Shown: positions 33,280-44,371 of the stretch, one piece after another
Position numbering within the stretch: the first letter of the stretch is position 1
How the letters are laid out: each line of letters opens with the position of its first letter
Assembly: GCA_039090855.1 (NCBI GenBank)
Contig: CM077034.1
Coordinates: 223,040,331-223,104,330 of the forward strand
Reading direction: 5' to 3'
Length of the DNA: 64,000 nucleotides
Source: Macrothele yani
Taxonomy: Eukaryota > Arthropoda > Arachnida > Araneae > Macrothelidae
The notes under the pieces: generated by a model
What the model saw: only the letters and a program-made list of their open reading frames with translations
What the model was told of the DNA's origin: nothing
Databases searched by the model: none
Translations under genes and position numbers: made by a program

Positions 33280-34493
33280 CACTATCTACCAACAAGTAAT
33301 TGGACACCTGTGGTAGCAAAGGAAAAGGAAGTTTATTCACCTTCAATAGTTGGTGGAGCCTCCACGAGCAGCGATTACAGCTGCGACCCTCCGGGGCATA
33401 CTCTCAACCAGGCGTTGTACGACGGCTAGCGGTATTTTCTTCCACTCGGCTTGGAGAAGACAGGTCAGTTCCTTCACCGATTTCGGACGGTGGGGGCACC
33501 CCTTAAGTCGACGCTCCAACTCGTCCCAGAGGTGCTCGATAGGGTCAAGGTCCGGCTCTGCGCAGGCCAGTCCATTCGATTAACCCCATTGTCACCATAC
33601 CAAGCCATGGTGGACCTCGCAACATGACAGGTGGCATTGTCATCCTGAAAGTAACATGGGTCCACCCCGTAAAACTGCCACAACGTAGGAAGCGCATGGT
33701 CATCCAAAATTGTGCAGTAGGTCTTGGCGTTCAGTCTACCAGGAATTGCGACCAAGGGTCCCATGCCATAGCAGGAGAAACACCCCCATAGCATAATTCC
33801 ACCGCCGCCGAACTTCGCAGTTGGCACAATACATTCCGGCAGGAGGCGTTCTCCAGGGAGACGCCAAACCCAGACCCTGCCATCCGAACGGTAGAGGGTG
33901 AACCTTGATTCGTCGCTCCAGAGAACCTGTTTCCACTGTTCAACGGTCCACTGTCGACGTTCTTTGCACCACGTTAGCCGAGCAGCGCTATTGGACTTGG
34001 TGATCAAAAGCTTGTGGGCGGCAGCACGTCCGTGATAACCGAGTAGATGGGCTTCCTTATGGATGGTATTCATCGAAAGAACACTTCCGGATGCCTGTTG
34101 AAACTCCTCGCGGATGTGGCCCATCGATTTGGTGCGGTTCTTCCGAATTTCTCTGGCCAGCACCCGTCGGTCTCTAACTCCCAGTTTTGTGGGTCTGCCG
34201 GGTCGGGGCACATTCCGACAGTCACCTCTCGTCTTCCACTTGCCAATCACGTAGGCCACTGTCGATTTTGGGTACTTCCACTCGCTGGATATGTCATCGG
34301 CCATTTCTGTGACACCCGACGATTACACCTTTCTCGAAATCGGAGAGCTCCGAACTGCGTGGCATCTTGCATGCGACTGGTTGCGTTGTTGTTTCCCCGC
34401 ACGATATTTAACGGCAGCGGCGGCCGTGACGCGTATCAGGACCGCAGATATCGTCGATCGCAGGGGTGTCCAATTACTTGTTGGTAGATAGTG
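33280..34493 (-). mobile_element. Tc1-like transposon 1
   Basis: Terminal inverted repeats start CACTATCTACCAACAAG at both ends and are about 30 bp. TA flanks both sides (33278-33279 and 34494-34495), the standard Tc1/mariner target. The element sits in hAT-C. Confidence 0.92.
33343..34365 (-). pseudogene. Tc1-like transposase, two frameshifts
   Basis: Start ATG at 34365 ([15 protein letters not shown]). The frame breaks near 34300, continues over 34304-33560 and breaks again near 33556. Catalytic parts are visible: WSDESRF (first Asp), FQDDNATCH (second Asp), and in the last frame [10 protein letters not shown] with the Glu. The GRP-rich linker between helix-turn-helix domains is seen near 34200. 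The two breaks make this copy inactive although the terminal repeats are well kept. Confidence 0.88.
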
Positions 34494-34904
34494 TATTTTA
34501 AGCCCTGTTTATCACCCTCTACTACCACCAACTAAAATAATCCTCCTGCTGAGTTCATTTACAAGAAAGGAAACGCTGGTGAATGCAAAAGTTCAGATTC
34601 CTTTGCTATTGACAACACTCACTTTCTAACCTCCATGAAAGGAGATTAATGGTCCTGGGAGCCTGGGACTTTATAATCTCATGGGAAAGGAACAAATCTC
34701 ATTTTTGTTAAGTTTTGGAATTACTTTAGTCCTTTATGGTTGCAATTAAGAAATGGCACAAAGAACAATTATTTGTGGAAAAAAACCACATTTACAACAA
34801 AAGCATGTAGAACTGGTTGGGCTCCCCGCTCTCAGCTAACTATTATGTGGGAAAACTAGAAGAAAAGATACTAGTACAACCCACATACTTCTGCTTATAT
34901 ACTA

Positions 34905-35582
34905 GGGGTGTTCAAATGAAAAGGTACGAAACGACACTGTATGTATATAAATGAAGACTTTATTCAAAGTATACACCATAGGCCGTAGCACAACGACCCC
35001 ATTGATTAATGAGCCGAAGGATTCCTTGTTCCCAGAATTCCTGTGGCCGTGACGAGACCCAGTCCTGCACAGCGTCCTTGAGTTCGTCGTCCGAGTGGAA
35101 GCGCTTCCCTTTCAGATGTTTTTTTTCAGGGGACCAAACACATGGAAATCGCAGGGCGACATGTCCGGGCTGTAGGGCGGATGGTCAAGCTGCTCCCACT
35201 GGAACTTGGCCAGTTCCGCGCGTGTGTGACCCTGGAGACGTGTGGACGCGCGTTATCATGGAGCAGAACCACACCCTCCATGAGCAGCCCCGGTCTTTTG
35301 TTCTTGATGGACCTGCGTAGGCTTCAGAGTGTCTCACAGTACACATCGGAGTTAATGGTTCGTCTGTGCTGGAGGAATTCAACAAGTAGTCAATTGGACG
35401 GCGCTCTTTATAAGAGCCTCTGCTCTCTCCTGCGCATGCGGGCGCCCGCGCATGCTCCGATCCACGCCGGCGACTCCAATCGCATCCCTAGATGTGTCGC
35501 TACGTTCTCCCATAGCGGGATAGGCAAATATGTTAACGGTTACAATCTTATGACGTTTCGTACCTTTTCATTTGAACACCCC
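34905..35582 (-). mobile_element. Deleted mariner element with transposase C-terminus
   Basis: Inverted ends GGGGTGTTCAAATGAAAAGG, with TA on both sides (34903-34904 and 35583-35584). The minus strand encodes mariner motifs in broken frames: a LLHDNAR-like segment near 35260, WEQLDHPPYSPDM (35190-35160), CDFHVFGPLK followed by a frameshift in an A run near 35122, and a C-terminus ending GVYFE near 34970. At under 0.7 kb, with half the transposase missing, it is a remnant. It lies within the PLE RT, a few bases before the YMDD box; taking it out with one TA restores the PLE frame there. Confidence 0.85.
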
Positions 35583-36194
35583 TAGTAGCAGATACATGGA
35601 TGACATCTTATTTATAATAGATAGCTTATTCCAGAAAGAATTCTGGACTCATTCAATGAATTAGATGATTCCCTTAAGTTCACTATTGAACTTCAAAAAG
35701 AAAGAAGAATTAACTTCTTAGATATTACTATCTATTATGAAGATGAAAAATCCCTCACTAGTTGGTATAAAAAACCAATGAATACTAATAGACTATTGGA
35801 TTTCAATTCCTATCATCCAGTTTCTATTAAGAAAAATGTAGCAAGTCAGTTTTTAGAAAAAAATTAATAAAATAGTTTCTACATCAGATAAAAAAGAAGC
35901 CCATAAAGAAGAACTTAAAGTAATAATTGCAGAGAATACCTATCCTAAAGAAGAAATTGAGAAGCTTCTGAATTTTAATGGTACGAAGAACCCGCAAAAG
36001 CCACAAGTAAAATTCACTAGAAAAATTTATTATCACAAAGGTTTATTTGAGTCTTTAAAGAGAATTAGTAAGAAGTACAATATTAGGCTAGCTCCAAGTT
36101 TAGAGAACAAAGTTAACAAATTTTTTCCTAAAATAGTTCAAAGAGAAGAAGATAATTAAAAAATGCAAGGAGTAGTCTATGAAGTAAATTGTAG

Positions 36195-36415
36195 GCCGCC
36201 CCGGTGGCGCAGTGGTCTAAGGCGCTGGCCTCTGATCATTCGTCCGTAAGGGGTCCAGGTTCGAATCCCAGTCAGGCATGGATGTTGTGTTTGTCGTACG
36301 GCACTGGCTCTCTCCCTTCCCTGGAACCAGTGACCCTAAATTAGGGACGGACAACTGCTTATAGCCCATTGAGTTGCTCACGGTGGTCGTTAAACCTCCA
36401 ATAAAAAAAAAAAAA
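36195..36415 (+). mobile_element. tRNA-derived SINE in PLE fragment 3
   Basis: The head has a pol III A box (TGGCGCAGTGGTCTAAGG) and B box (GGTTCGAATCC). The body contains GGCACTGGCTCTCTCCC and TTAGGGACGG blocks, and the tail is A-rich. Flanks AAGTAAATTGTAG and AAGTATATTGTAG (12 of 13 bases) are the target duplication and lie in the PLE coding sequence just before the CSCG motif. The same family occurs at 53572-53795 and, as a tandem array, at 56390-58612. Confidence 0.9.
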
Positions 36416-36780
36416 AAGTATATTGTAGTTGTGGACTATCTTACATAGGTGAAACAGGTCGCAGACTAGAAACTCGTATAGCAGAGCATAAAGCTGCTAT
36501 AAAAAATTGCTCCAACAAGACTGGATTAGATAGGCATGTTAGAGAAACTGGACACAGCATGGATCGGAATTCCCTTAAAGTCATCAGTTTCCAAAGCAAT
36601 TTTCAAAAAAGAAAGCTGAAAGAAGGGAATAGAGATTGAGAAAAATCAAAATTCCATCATCAATGACTGCAAACGATTTTCCCTGCTTAACATCTGGCAG
36701 AATTTGATGAAAAATAACCTAAACCGTCAAGGTTAACCGTAACCGCGATAGTGACAGGAATAAGTGACAACAAAAAGACA

Positions 36781-36817
36781 GCCTGAAGAAGGAGAAGAGT
36801 TTTCTCCGAAAATTTGC
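36781..36817 (+). ncRNA. Hammerhead-ribozyme-like motif 3' of PLE fragment 3
   Basis: GC, CTGAAGA, an unpaired A, stem II GGAGAA/TTCTCC with loop GAGTT-like bases, GAAA, self-complementary AATT, T as cleavage-site base, GC. It lies about 130 bp after the end of the endonuclease on the same strand. Core and stem II are perfect, but stem I has only 2 clear pairs. Confidence 0.65.
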
Positions 36818-37613
36818 AATTTAAAATTAAAAATTTCCTAGTAAAATTCCCATTATAGTTGTTTTAGATTAACAAAATGTATTTTAACGTTCATGGCTAA
36901 AATAATATTTTTTTTAGTTTCACCATGAAGTTCATTTTGTTTAATGAATAACAGTGCTAAATTTAGCACTGTTAATTTAAGCACATGCAGTTTTAATTCT
37001 AATGGACTTTACAAATACATAATGGAGATTTGAAGATTTGAATTTGTGATTTAAATCAGGTGATTAAAATCAATGAACCCTGCTTGTGCTTCTTCAAAAT
37101 TGATCAATAGAGAGCAATCGTTTTAATTCAGTTGACATTAAATGTCCGTAAATACTGTTTCACACGTTATGCAAGTTCATCTATCGGGAGATTGCAAAAG
37201 GACATTAACATAGTATTGGCAATTGAAGTCAAGTATAATAATAATAAGTATCTGTACTTACAATATTCATAGTGGCTGTCGGGGCTTCATATGTGCGTCA
37301 TCTAAGAATGTGAATTCCTTCAATTGTGAAGTTAAAATTCATGATATTGTAAAATCTGCACCAGATAAAATTAAACAAGATGAATTTTTTACAATGCAAA
37401 AAAATCCATTAACATCGATGAAATAAGAAACTGAATTAAAACCTTGTTGAATTTTTGAAAAACGAACTACAATCCTGAAGAGGAGACAATCTTGACCGCG
37501 AAGCACCCTGATACATAATGAAAACTGACGATGAATTATACTTTTGCCAAAACCTCAAAAATAAACAATCTTGAAAAAGAAAATACAAACATACAAATCT
37601 TCCGAATGCGAAG
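36818..37613. other. AT-rich stretch without recognisable gene
   Basis: A 67-codon frame at 37223-37426 has no family signature or splice context. Nothing else is seen. Confidence 0.4.
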
Positions 37614-37658
37614 CACCAAACTAGTTTCTGCTAACATTTATAGCCATCATCAGTGGTA
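37614..37658 (-). ncRNA. Hammerhead-ribozyme-like motif 3' of PLE fragment 2
   Basis: On the minus strand: ACCA (stem I), CTGATGA, stem II TG-G-CTA/TAGCA with one bulged G and a 7-nt loop, GAAA, palindromic ACTAGT as stem III, T as cleavage-site base, and TGGT closing stem I. This is the best match in the window: exact CUGAUGA and GAAAC, with no extra base before stem II if the G is bulged. It lies about 200 bp 3' of the PLE endonuclease. Confidence 0.72.
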
Positions 37659-37854
37659 GGTGCACAGACATTAGGATTACCGCACTCACTCGCTCAGGTA
37701 TGCAGCTTAATCCCAATGTATGTTCAGCCCTGTCGTGTAGATATTTGCGCATCATGATTTGGGTTCCACTGTACATATCAATGGTGTCGCCATCTGTAGT
37801 CAAACAAAAATATACTAGTAGCATTTACATAGAAATATTCAACTGTATTTTTAA

Positions 37855-38420
37855 GTAACATTTGATGTCACATGTTTTTTGTTAATGTTTTTCCTCTTGA
37901 AATGTTTTCTCTCCTGTTCAATAAGGTATCTCCATGCAAACTGAAGCTCTACTGGACTATTAACGTTACAGTTGTATCTCTTGGTTTTCTCAATGACTAC
38001 AGCCTCGGAGGTTAGAATCTGGGCATGTGATCTATGTGATGTTAGAATTTTTGTGTTAGTCCAATCAGGAGTTACATGATTCTTGATACAATGTTGTATT
38101 AATGAAGTTTTTTCATCTTTTCTTGTCCAATTCGTAATATGTTCATTTAATCTAGTCAAAAATCTTCTACGCGTACTTCCGATATATACTTTGTCTTTTT
38201 GGTTATCAACCGTAACTGTTGGAATGACATAAACACCAGATTTATTTAGAATTGATCTATTATTAGTAGTAGTAAGTATGCTTCCATTGTCAATAACTGT
38301 TTCTGCAATGTTAATATTGTTGTTGTAACATTCTTTTTTTAAAATAGTACTAATAGGAGGTAAGTATGGAAATTTTCCATAATATTGCTTCGCCCTTTTC
38401 CCTTTTATTAAACGAAATTA
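37855..38420 (-). pseudogene. Penelope-like element fragment 2: GIY-YIG endonuclease
   Basis: The minus-strand frame is open from about 38400 to a stop at 37851. It holds FPYLPPISTILKKE, SGVYVIPTVTVDNQ, VYIGSTRRRFLTRLNEH and DWTNTKILTSHRSHAQ. The VYVIP and YIG pair with a downstream Arg is the GIY-YIG nuclease pattern, clearly diverged from PLE fragments 1 and 3 and without their CSCG motif, so it belongs to another PLE family. No RT is seen upstream, hence 5'-truncated. Confidence 0.75.
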
Positions 38421-38699
38421 AATTTCTAGATCATTATTTAATCTATCCGTAGTGGAATCGGTGCCATTTCCGTGTCCTGTAAAATTGTTTCACGGCAGAG
38501 CGAGCAACGCAGGATCGATTTTTCACTTCCATTTTCCATAAAATTCAAGTTTTTCCATTTCGTAGTCACTTCTTACTCATACATGAGATTTTTTCGTGGA
38601 TTTGCGGAATTCCGTTTTTTCTGTCATCAGTTGGGTCATTCTCGAGATCAGTGTAAAATTGAAAAAGCTTTTTCTTGAGGGGGAAGGGTCTTTTCTGTC

Positions 38700-38990
38700 T
38701 GGGGATGGTATTTCATCTTTCAAAACTTTCGAAAACGGAAGTTAAACGGAGTGAAGATTTTTCCCCATAATCCTAATTTCTTTTTCTCGCGATGTTTCTT
38801 CCGCCCAGTATTGTTATTAAATATCATTTTAATGCATAAATATTTGTATTTTAGCTTAAAAAATGGAGGAAATGTCCGAAAACGGAAGTCGGGCGGAGCA
38901 AAGATTTTGCCGACAATCGTAATTCCCGCTCGTGCGACGTTCCCTTTACCCTGTGTTGTTGTTAAATGTCAGTAATTTTATACTTTGGAT
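38700..38990. repeat. Diverged direct duplication, ~100-150 bp
   Basis: A segment with CGAAAACGGAAGT near 38729 recurs as CGAAAACGGAAGT near 38876. Both are followed by related sequences ending TTGTTATTAAAT and TTGTTGTTAAAT. No coding potential is seen from 38470 to 39000. Confidence 0.55.
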
Positions 38991-39059
38991 GCAGTGATGT
39001 GCTCCAGTTTAATATTTACCATAAATAAATTTCTCTGAATCTCAAAACATGCACTTTTT

Positions 39060-39368
39060 AAGTTAAACAAATTCAGTGCCCTCTCAAAAATGGTAAAGGC
39101 ATTATTAAGTTGTTTTCCTGGCTCTCAAGTGGAAAGCTCCTTTAGTATGATGAGGGGTGTACTTGATAGAGAATCCAGCAACATGAAAATTGAAACATTT
39201 TCATCTGTTCAAACCATGAAATATAAGCAATAAAATCAGGATAAGTCAGCCTTGGAATTTTTTAAGAAAAACCATTATTTCCATGGCCCTGTAAATAGAG
39301 ATTTGTGCCAGAATATGAAATCATCATATTCAGAGTATAAAAAAGAATTACAAGATAAGGAAGAATAA
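39060..39368 (+). pseudogene. hAT transposase C-terminal dimerisation domain
   Basis: From 39090 the plus strand reads LLSCFPGSQVESSFSMMRG, then NMKIETFSSVQTMKYKQ and a stop at 39231. The FP-S-VE-SFS pattern is the conserved hAT C-terminal dimerisation region. A second readable piece (SALEFFKKNHYFHG) follows to a stop near 39368. No catalytic part is seen in the preceding 600 bp. The strand is opposite to hAT-A, so it is probably another element. Confidence 0.65.
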
Positions 39369-39929
39369 ATGAAAAGAAGACAAAAGGAGCTAAATGTCTC
39401 TAAAAACTTATGCAGCAAATTAAACTCAAATGAATTGGTTCAAGAGAAAGAAAACTCTAGCCGGCTAATTTATAAAAGAAGGTTTGAACAAATTGTTAGA
39501 CAGAAACAACTTAAGAAAATGAAATTTCATTAGTTGTGAATGACTTTTATTATTTATCTACAAAATGGCTAATGTTTTCGCAAACATTTATCATATTTCT
39601 TCTTTAATATTTTTGTGTCAAATCAAGAATGAACATTTATTCTTCATCAAACTTTTATTATTTATCAAGAAACATGTCTGAAGTTTTTCAAACCTTCAAG
39701 ATTTCATTTCCATACAACAATGTTATCTTATAAAGACATTTGATTAAAGACATTGTTCTGTACTAAGGTGAGTGATTTTCTATGCATATTACCTCATCAG
39801 CAATTCTTTTCCCTTACATTATATGGTACTGTATATTTAATTTTCTTGAAACAAAATAATATATGCATTAAATCTATTTAGTTGGGAGGCATGTGACCAA
39901 ACATAAAACATAAATGTGATGGTTGTATA

Positions 39930-41187
39930 CATTGAAGTGCCAGAAAACCTGGTACACCAGTCTAATACTTGGTAGGTCCCCCACGGGAGCGCAGGACTGC
40001 AGAAATATGATAGGGCATGGACTCCACTAGCTTCTGGAAATATGCTGTAGGCAATGCTCGCCATACTTCCTGCAGAGCGTTCCACAATTCGGGTGTATTC
40101 CGAGGTCTCGGATTCCTGTGTTCGATAGCGCGTTGCTTGGCATCCCAAATGTGTTCTATCACGTTCAGATCTGGGGACTTGGGTGGAAATGACAACACCC
40201 CAAACTCAGATGAATGCTCCTCTAACCATAATGTGGCATCCCGACACTTGTGTGGAGGTGCATTGTCCTGTTGGAACAGGTCCAACCCATCAGCATGAAT
40301 GCAGGACATGAACGAGTGTACCTCGTCAAAAAATATGCACACATAGCATTGGCCGGTCACAGACGTTTGTAGACGTACCAAGGGTCCCAGTGAAGTCCAG
40401 CTAAACACACCCCATACCATTACGGGACCCCCCTCCCCCCCCCCCCCCCCCCCCCACACACACACACCACCACCACCATCAGCCAGTACAGTTCCCTGTT
40501 GACAGGCGGGATCCATGGCTTCATGGGGTTTGCGCCACACACGAATCCTTCCATCTGCCCGACACATTTGGAAACGCGACTCGTCAGACCAGGCTACTTG
40601 TTTCCAGTCATCAAGTGTCCAGTGGTGGTGCTGCCCTACCCAAGAGAGGCGCATAGCTCTGTCGTGCACCCATCAAGGGGACTTGAGTTGGGCATCGGTT
40701 CCCAAAGCCCATATCGTGCAGGGTACGTTGCACAGTCCGGAGGCTGATGCTTGTTGAGGCTCCAGCATTGAATTCCGATGCTACCTGCAAGAGTGTCGCG
40801 TGAAACGATTCTTGACAGCCGACGATGGTCACGTTCACCCAATGTCTTTTTACAGCCACACTGGTATCGTAGGTTGGAGGTTTTGCCGTTATTCTTGTAG
40901 TCACGGTACACCCTTGCAATGGTCATCCGTGAAAATCCGAACTTCGTTTCTACCTCCGAAATACTATGGTCCATCTCACGAGCGCCAACTATAACACCGT
41001 GTTGAAAATCACTTAAATCTTTATTACTTGTCATTATCTTGCCGAAAACAGCTCTGACAGCTGGCAAGGATGTCTATCGTTTTATATACGCTCTGGTGGA
41101 TGCAACCGAGTATGCGCATAGGTGACGTTGCTATGTATTTTGCATAAGCTTGTCTGTACCAGTTTTTCTGCCAGAAAATCTTCAATG
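39930..41187 (-). mobile_element. Tc1-like transposon 2
   Basis: Left end CATTGAAGTGCCAGAAAACC; right end is its inverted match with a small difference. TA precedes the left end (39928-39929). A C-rich and CA-rich expansion at 40430-40470 lies within the transposase. Confidence 0.88.
39962..41034 (-). pseudogene. Tc1-like transposase with frameshifts and G-rich expansion
   Basis: Start MTSNKDLSDFQHGV at 41034, with helix-turn-helix parts (KFGFSRMTIARVYRDY). The frame breaks near 40860 and 40650, then runs intact from 40669 to the stop at 39962. DDE motif: WSDESRF, FQQDNAPPH, and SPDLNVIEHIWD. A run of Gly codons (40470-40430) reflects homopolymer expansion between the first and second catalytic Asp. 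Confidence 0.88.
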
Positions 41188-41195
41188 TGTATATA

Positions 41196-41488
41196 CACTG
41201 AAGTGCCAGAAAAACTGGTACAGACGAGCTTATGCAAAATACAAAGCAACGTCGCCTATGCACGTACTCGGTTGTGTCCTCCAGTGTGTATATAAAGTGA
41301 TAGACATCCTTGTCAGCTATCAGAGCTGTTTTCGGCATGAGAATGACAAGTAATAACGGTTTAAGCGATTTTCAACGCGGTGTCATAGTTGTCGCTCGTA
41401 AGATGGGCGATGGTATTTCGGAGGTAGAAACGAAGTTCGGATTTTCACAGACGACCACCATTGCAAGGGTGTCCCATGACTACAAGTG
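41196..41488 (+). mobile_element. 5'-end fragment of a second Tc1 copy, head-to-head with Tc1-2
   Basis: Starts CACTGAAGTGCCAGAAAAAC and encodes MTSNNGLSDFQRGVI and KFGFSQT from about 41340. It is truncated at a TA repeat near 41488. It is of the same family as Tc1-2 but inverted, so the two right ends face each other over less than 10 bp. Confidence 0.85.
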
Positions 41489-41710
41489 TATATATATATA
41501 CCCACATTAGAGAGTGAAATGCAAGATTCTACACTTTGTTAACCCCTCCCCCTCCCCCACGTGTGGAAGTTCAGCTTTTCCTATCATTGCCCACTTTCAT
41601 GCTTGTGAAAAGCAACTTTTCGATGTATTTAGTTTTTCTTTTTGTTTTCTTATTTTATTGTTGTCTTGTAACTAAGCACATCCAGAAAAATCATGTATCT
41701 GTTCTTTCAG
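41489..41710. other. Intron sequence with pyrimidine tract
   Basis: No gene. The last part is T-rich and ends TTCTTTCAG, a good splice acceptor for the exon at 41711. Confidence 0.5.
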
Positions 41711-41796
41711 GCTTTAGACTGTCTAGTGATATCTGCTATTCATCAACTGTCAACCAAGCTTTGGACAAACACTAAAGTTATTTTAGATAAAGAAAG
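41711..41796 (+). CDS. Host gene exon (unrecognised protein), upstream of 53042 exon
   Basis: An 86-nt segment between a strong acceptor (TTCTTTCAG) and a donor (GAAAG then GTAATT). It is open as ALDCLVISAIHQLSTKLW then TNTKVILDKE, ending with two bases AG of a split codon. The exon at 53042 starts with G, completing the codon and continuing open to a stop, so phases match. I do not recognise the protein. Predicted helical and charged, no domain visible. Earlier exons are not found in the window. The gene call is inference from splice signals and phase. Confidence 0.5.
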
Positions 41797-41945
41797 GTAA
41801 TTTAAAAAATCTGTTTTTATTTTCTTCAAATTTTATCATCTTTTTTCAAAAAAAGAAAAAAGATAGTTATGTGAATGAAACATTTTGTATTTATATGTGG
41901 GATCATTCCAAAGTTTTTCAAATATATATATATATATATATACAC

Positions 41946-42838
41946 ACAAGGTGACACTATATCTCCCAAGCTCTTTAATGCCACATTGGAAAATGTCTTT
42001 CAACCACTGAACTGGGAAAACAAAGGGATAAAGATTAATGGAGATTATCTAACCCACCTTCGTTTTGCTGATGACGTAGTCATTTTTGCAACTACCCTAT
42101 CAGAGCTACAGAATATGATTCAGGAACTTGCTGACAAGAGTAAAGAAGTGGGATTAAAAATGAACTTTCAGAAGACAAAAGTGATGTTCAATGCTTTTAC
42201 AAGAAATGAAGATTTATCGATTGATGGAGAAAAGCTGGAGATAACAGACACGTACGTTTATCTTGGACAGCAGATATCAAGTGAGGGTCACATTGATGAA
42301 GAAATTAATCGGCGTACAAAACTTGCCTGGAGAGCTTTTGGAAGAAACAGCATAATTTTCAAGAGCAATATGCCATTATGTCTTAAAAGAAAAGTGTTTG
42401 ATCAATGCATCCTTCCAGTGCTTACGTATGGTGCAGAGACGTGAACCTTAACTAAAAGAGACATACAGAGGCTGCAGACAACTCAAAGTAGCATGGAGAG
42501 GTGCATGCTTGGTATAACCAGGAGAGATAAGAAGAGGAACTCGTGGATCAGAAAAATGACAAGAGTGGAAGACATCATGATCAGATTTAAATCCCTGAAA
42601 TGGCAATGGGCTGGACATACTGCCAGAAGGACATTGATTGACAGCCAAAATTTTAGATTGGGTTCCAAGGGACAGGAAAAGACCCAGAAGAAGACCGTGT
42701 GAGATATGGGTGGATGAAATTCGAAAGTATGCGGGAGTAACATGGAGGAGACTGGCACAAGACAGGCCGTTGTGGAAGAGGCTTGGAGAGACCTTCGTCC
42801 AGCAGTGGATTGATAATGGTTGACAATGATGTCAACAA
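41946..42838 (+). pseudogene. Non-LTR retrotransposon RT fragment (RTE-like), copy 1
   Basis: From 41946 the plus strand reads GDTISPKLFNATLENVF, then HLRFADDVVIFA with the FADD catalytic box, LKMNFQKTKVMF, and VLTYGAET to a stop at 42442. It then continues in broken frames with TLTKRDIQRLQ, then MLGITRRDKKRNSWI, and a C-terminal RPRRRPCEIWVDEI segment ending near 42823. It is 5'-truncated at a TA microsatellite (41921-41945). RTE is the clade I think closest; this is pattern-based. Confidence 0.8.
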
Positions 42839-42841
42839 CAA

Positions 42842-43765
42842 CTCAGTCCACTGCTGGATGGTTTCCCTAAGTTTCTTCTACAACTTAAGCTACTTTCCTC
42901 CATGCTACTCTGGCATGCTTTAGAATTTCATCCACCCATCCCCCATGTGGTCTTCTTCTAGGTCTTTTCCAACCCCTTGGAATCCAATCTAAAATTTCAG
43001 TTGTCCAGCGATGGGCCATTCTTCTGGCAACATGTCCAGCCCATTGCCATTTCAGGTATTTTACTCCGATCATGATATTTTTCACTCTTGTCATTTTCGT
43101 TATCCATGAGTTCCTCTTCTTATCTCTCCTGGTTACACCAAGCATGCATCTCTCCATGCCTTTTTCAGTTGTCTGCAGTCTTTGTATGTCTTTTTTAGTT
43201 AAGGTCCATTTCTCTCATAGATATGTACGACCTGGAAGAATGCCTTGACGAAACACTTTTCATTTAAGACATAATGGCATATTGCTCTTGAAAATTGTTT
43301 CTTCCAAAAGCTCCCTAAATTTTATACTCTATTTAATTTCTTCATCAATGTAACCCTCACTTGATGTCTGCTGCCCAAGATAAATGTAGGTATTGGTTAT
43401 CTCCAGCTTTTCCCCATCAATCAATAAATCTTCATTTCTCGTAAAAGCATTGTACATCACTTTTATCTTCTGAAAGTTCATTTTTAATCCCACATCTTTA
43501 CTCTTGCCAGCAAGTTCCTGAATCATATTTTGCAGTTCTTAAGGGGCAGTTGAAAAAACGGCTATGTCATCAGCAAAACGAAAGTGAGTTAAATAATCTC
43601 CATTAATTTTTATCCCCTTGTTTTCCCCCGTTCAATGATTGAAATACAGTTTGCAATGTGGTTAAAGAGTTTGGGAGATTCCCTGTTCAATGATTGAAAT
43701 ACAGTTTACAATGTGGCATTAAAGAGTTTGGGAGATATGGTGTCACCTTGTCTCACCCCTTTCCA
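42842..43765 (-). pseudogene. Non-LTR RT fragment, copy 2, inverted to copy 1
   Basis: The same coding region in reverse: frames at 43526-43329 (LKMNFQKIKVMY, LEITNTYIYLGQQ) and 43157-42885 (MLGVTRRDKKRNSWI, RRPHGGWVDEIL). The two copies meet tail to tail within a few bases at about 42840. A ~58-bp segment (TTCAATGATTGAAATACAG) is duplicated in tandem at 43630-43730. 43766-44058 shows no gene. Confidence 0.8.
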
Positions 43766-44371
43766 TTTTTTATTAGTGTTGTATCCTTAAACAGGCAAAC
43801 CTTTGCACCTGCATTTTCACAGATGTTAGTAATAATGGTAATGTATTCATCTTCAATACTGCAGGATTTCAAAGCCATTGTAACTGCTAATGGTTTGAAG
43901 GAATCAATGTATGTATATCATATATACAGGGTTACAAGGAAAGTCTGTGATCAGGCCAATATCTCACGAACTATGGCATTCAGCCATTTACTTCTTGTGC
44001 AGTTGTATAGGAAACCCCCTACGGCACACACAATAACACCACGAAGGATCCCCTTGCCCCCTTTTGGGGAATATGGTTAATATATATGAAATACGTGGAG
44101 ATAATGTAAATGGACGATGTCATCACTCTTTCCACATTATTTTTTAAACAACGCATAGCGACTGAAAAATTGTATTCCGGCACTGCTGGGATCGAACCCC
44201 AGAACTCTCGATAACTAGTCGAGTGCGTTCGAATTTACGCTACAGCGCCAACAATTCTCAGCGCCATGCGTGGTTTATCAGTCAGCATCTGACTACACGA
44301 ATACGTATTGATGGTCTCAGCAACTGAGATGTCGTCATCTGGTGGCATTTAACGCAACAGCTATTTTAATT

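Larger units (their letters stand above)
32247..34507. mobile_element. Non-autonomous hAT (hAT-C) holding a Tc1 element
   Basis: The left end reads CAGGGCTTGAAAATG and the right end, on the minus strand, CAGGGCTTAAAATATTTC. Flanks are TTTATGAC (32239-32246) and TTTATCAC (34508-34515), an 8-bp duplication with one mismatch, as expected for hAT. Without the nested Tc1 it is about 1.05 kb and has no coding capacity. It holds a foldback at 32366-32908; 32909-33279 is AT-rich without a gene. Confidence 0.8.
34516..36690 (+). pseudogene. Penelope-like element fragment 3: RT and GIY-YIG endonuclease, twice interrupted
   Basis: Plus-strand pieces run in order: late RT to about 34904; after the mariner insertion the catalytic box SRYMDDILFIID at about 35586; after a frameshift near 35635, RINFLDITIYYED and SWYKKPMNTNRLLDF (RT and thumb of PLEs) to a stop near 35865; then the linker (FTRKIYYHKGLFESL, RLAPSLENK) to about 36160; then GVVYEVNC, split by a SINE, and SYIGETGRRLETRIAEH of the GIY-YIG nuclease to about 36650. 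It is the same family as PLE fragment 1. A hammerhead-like motif follows at 36781. Confidence 0.88.
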
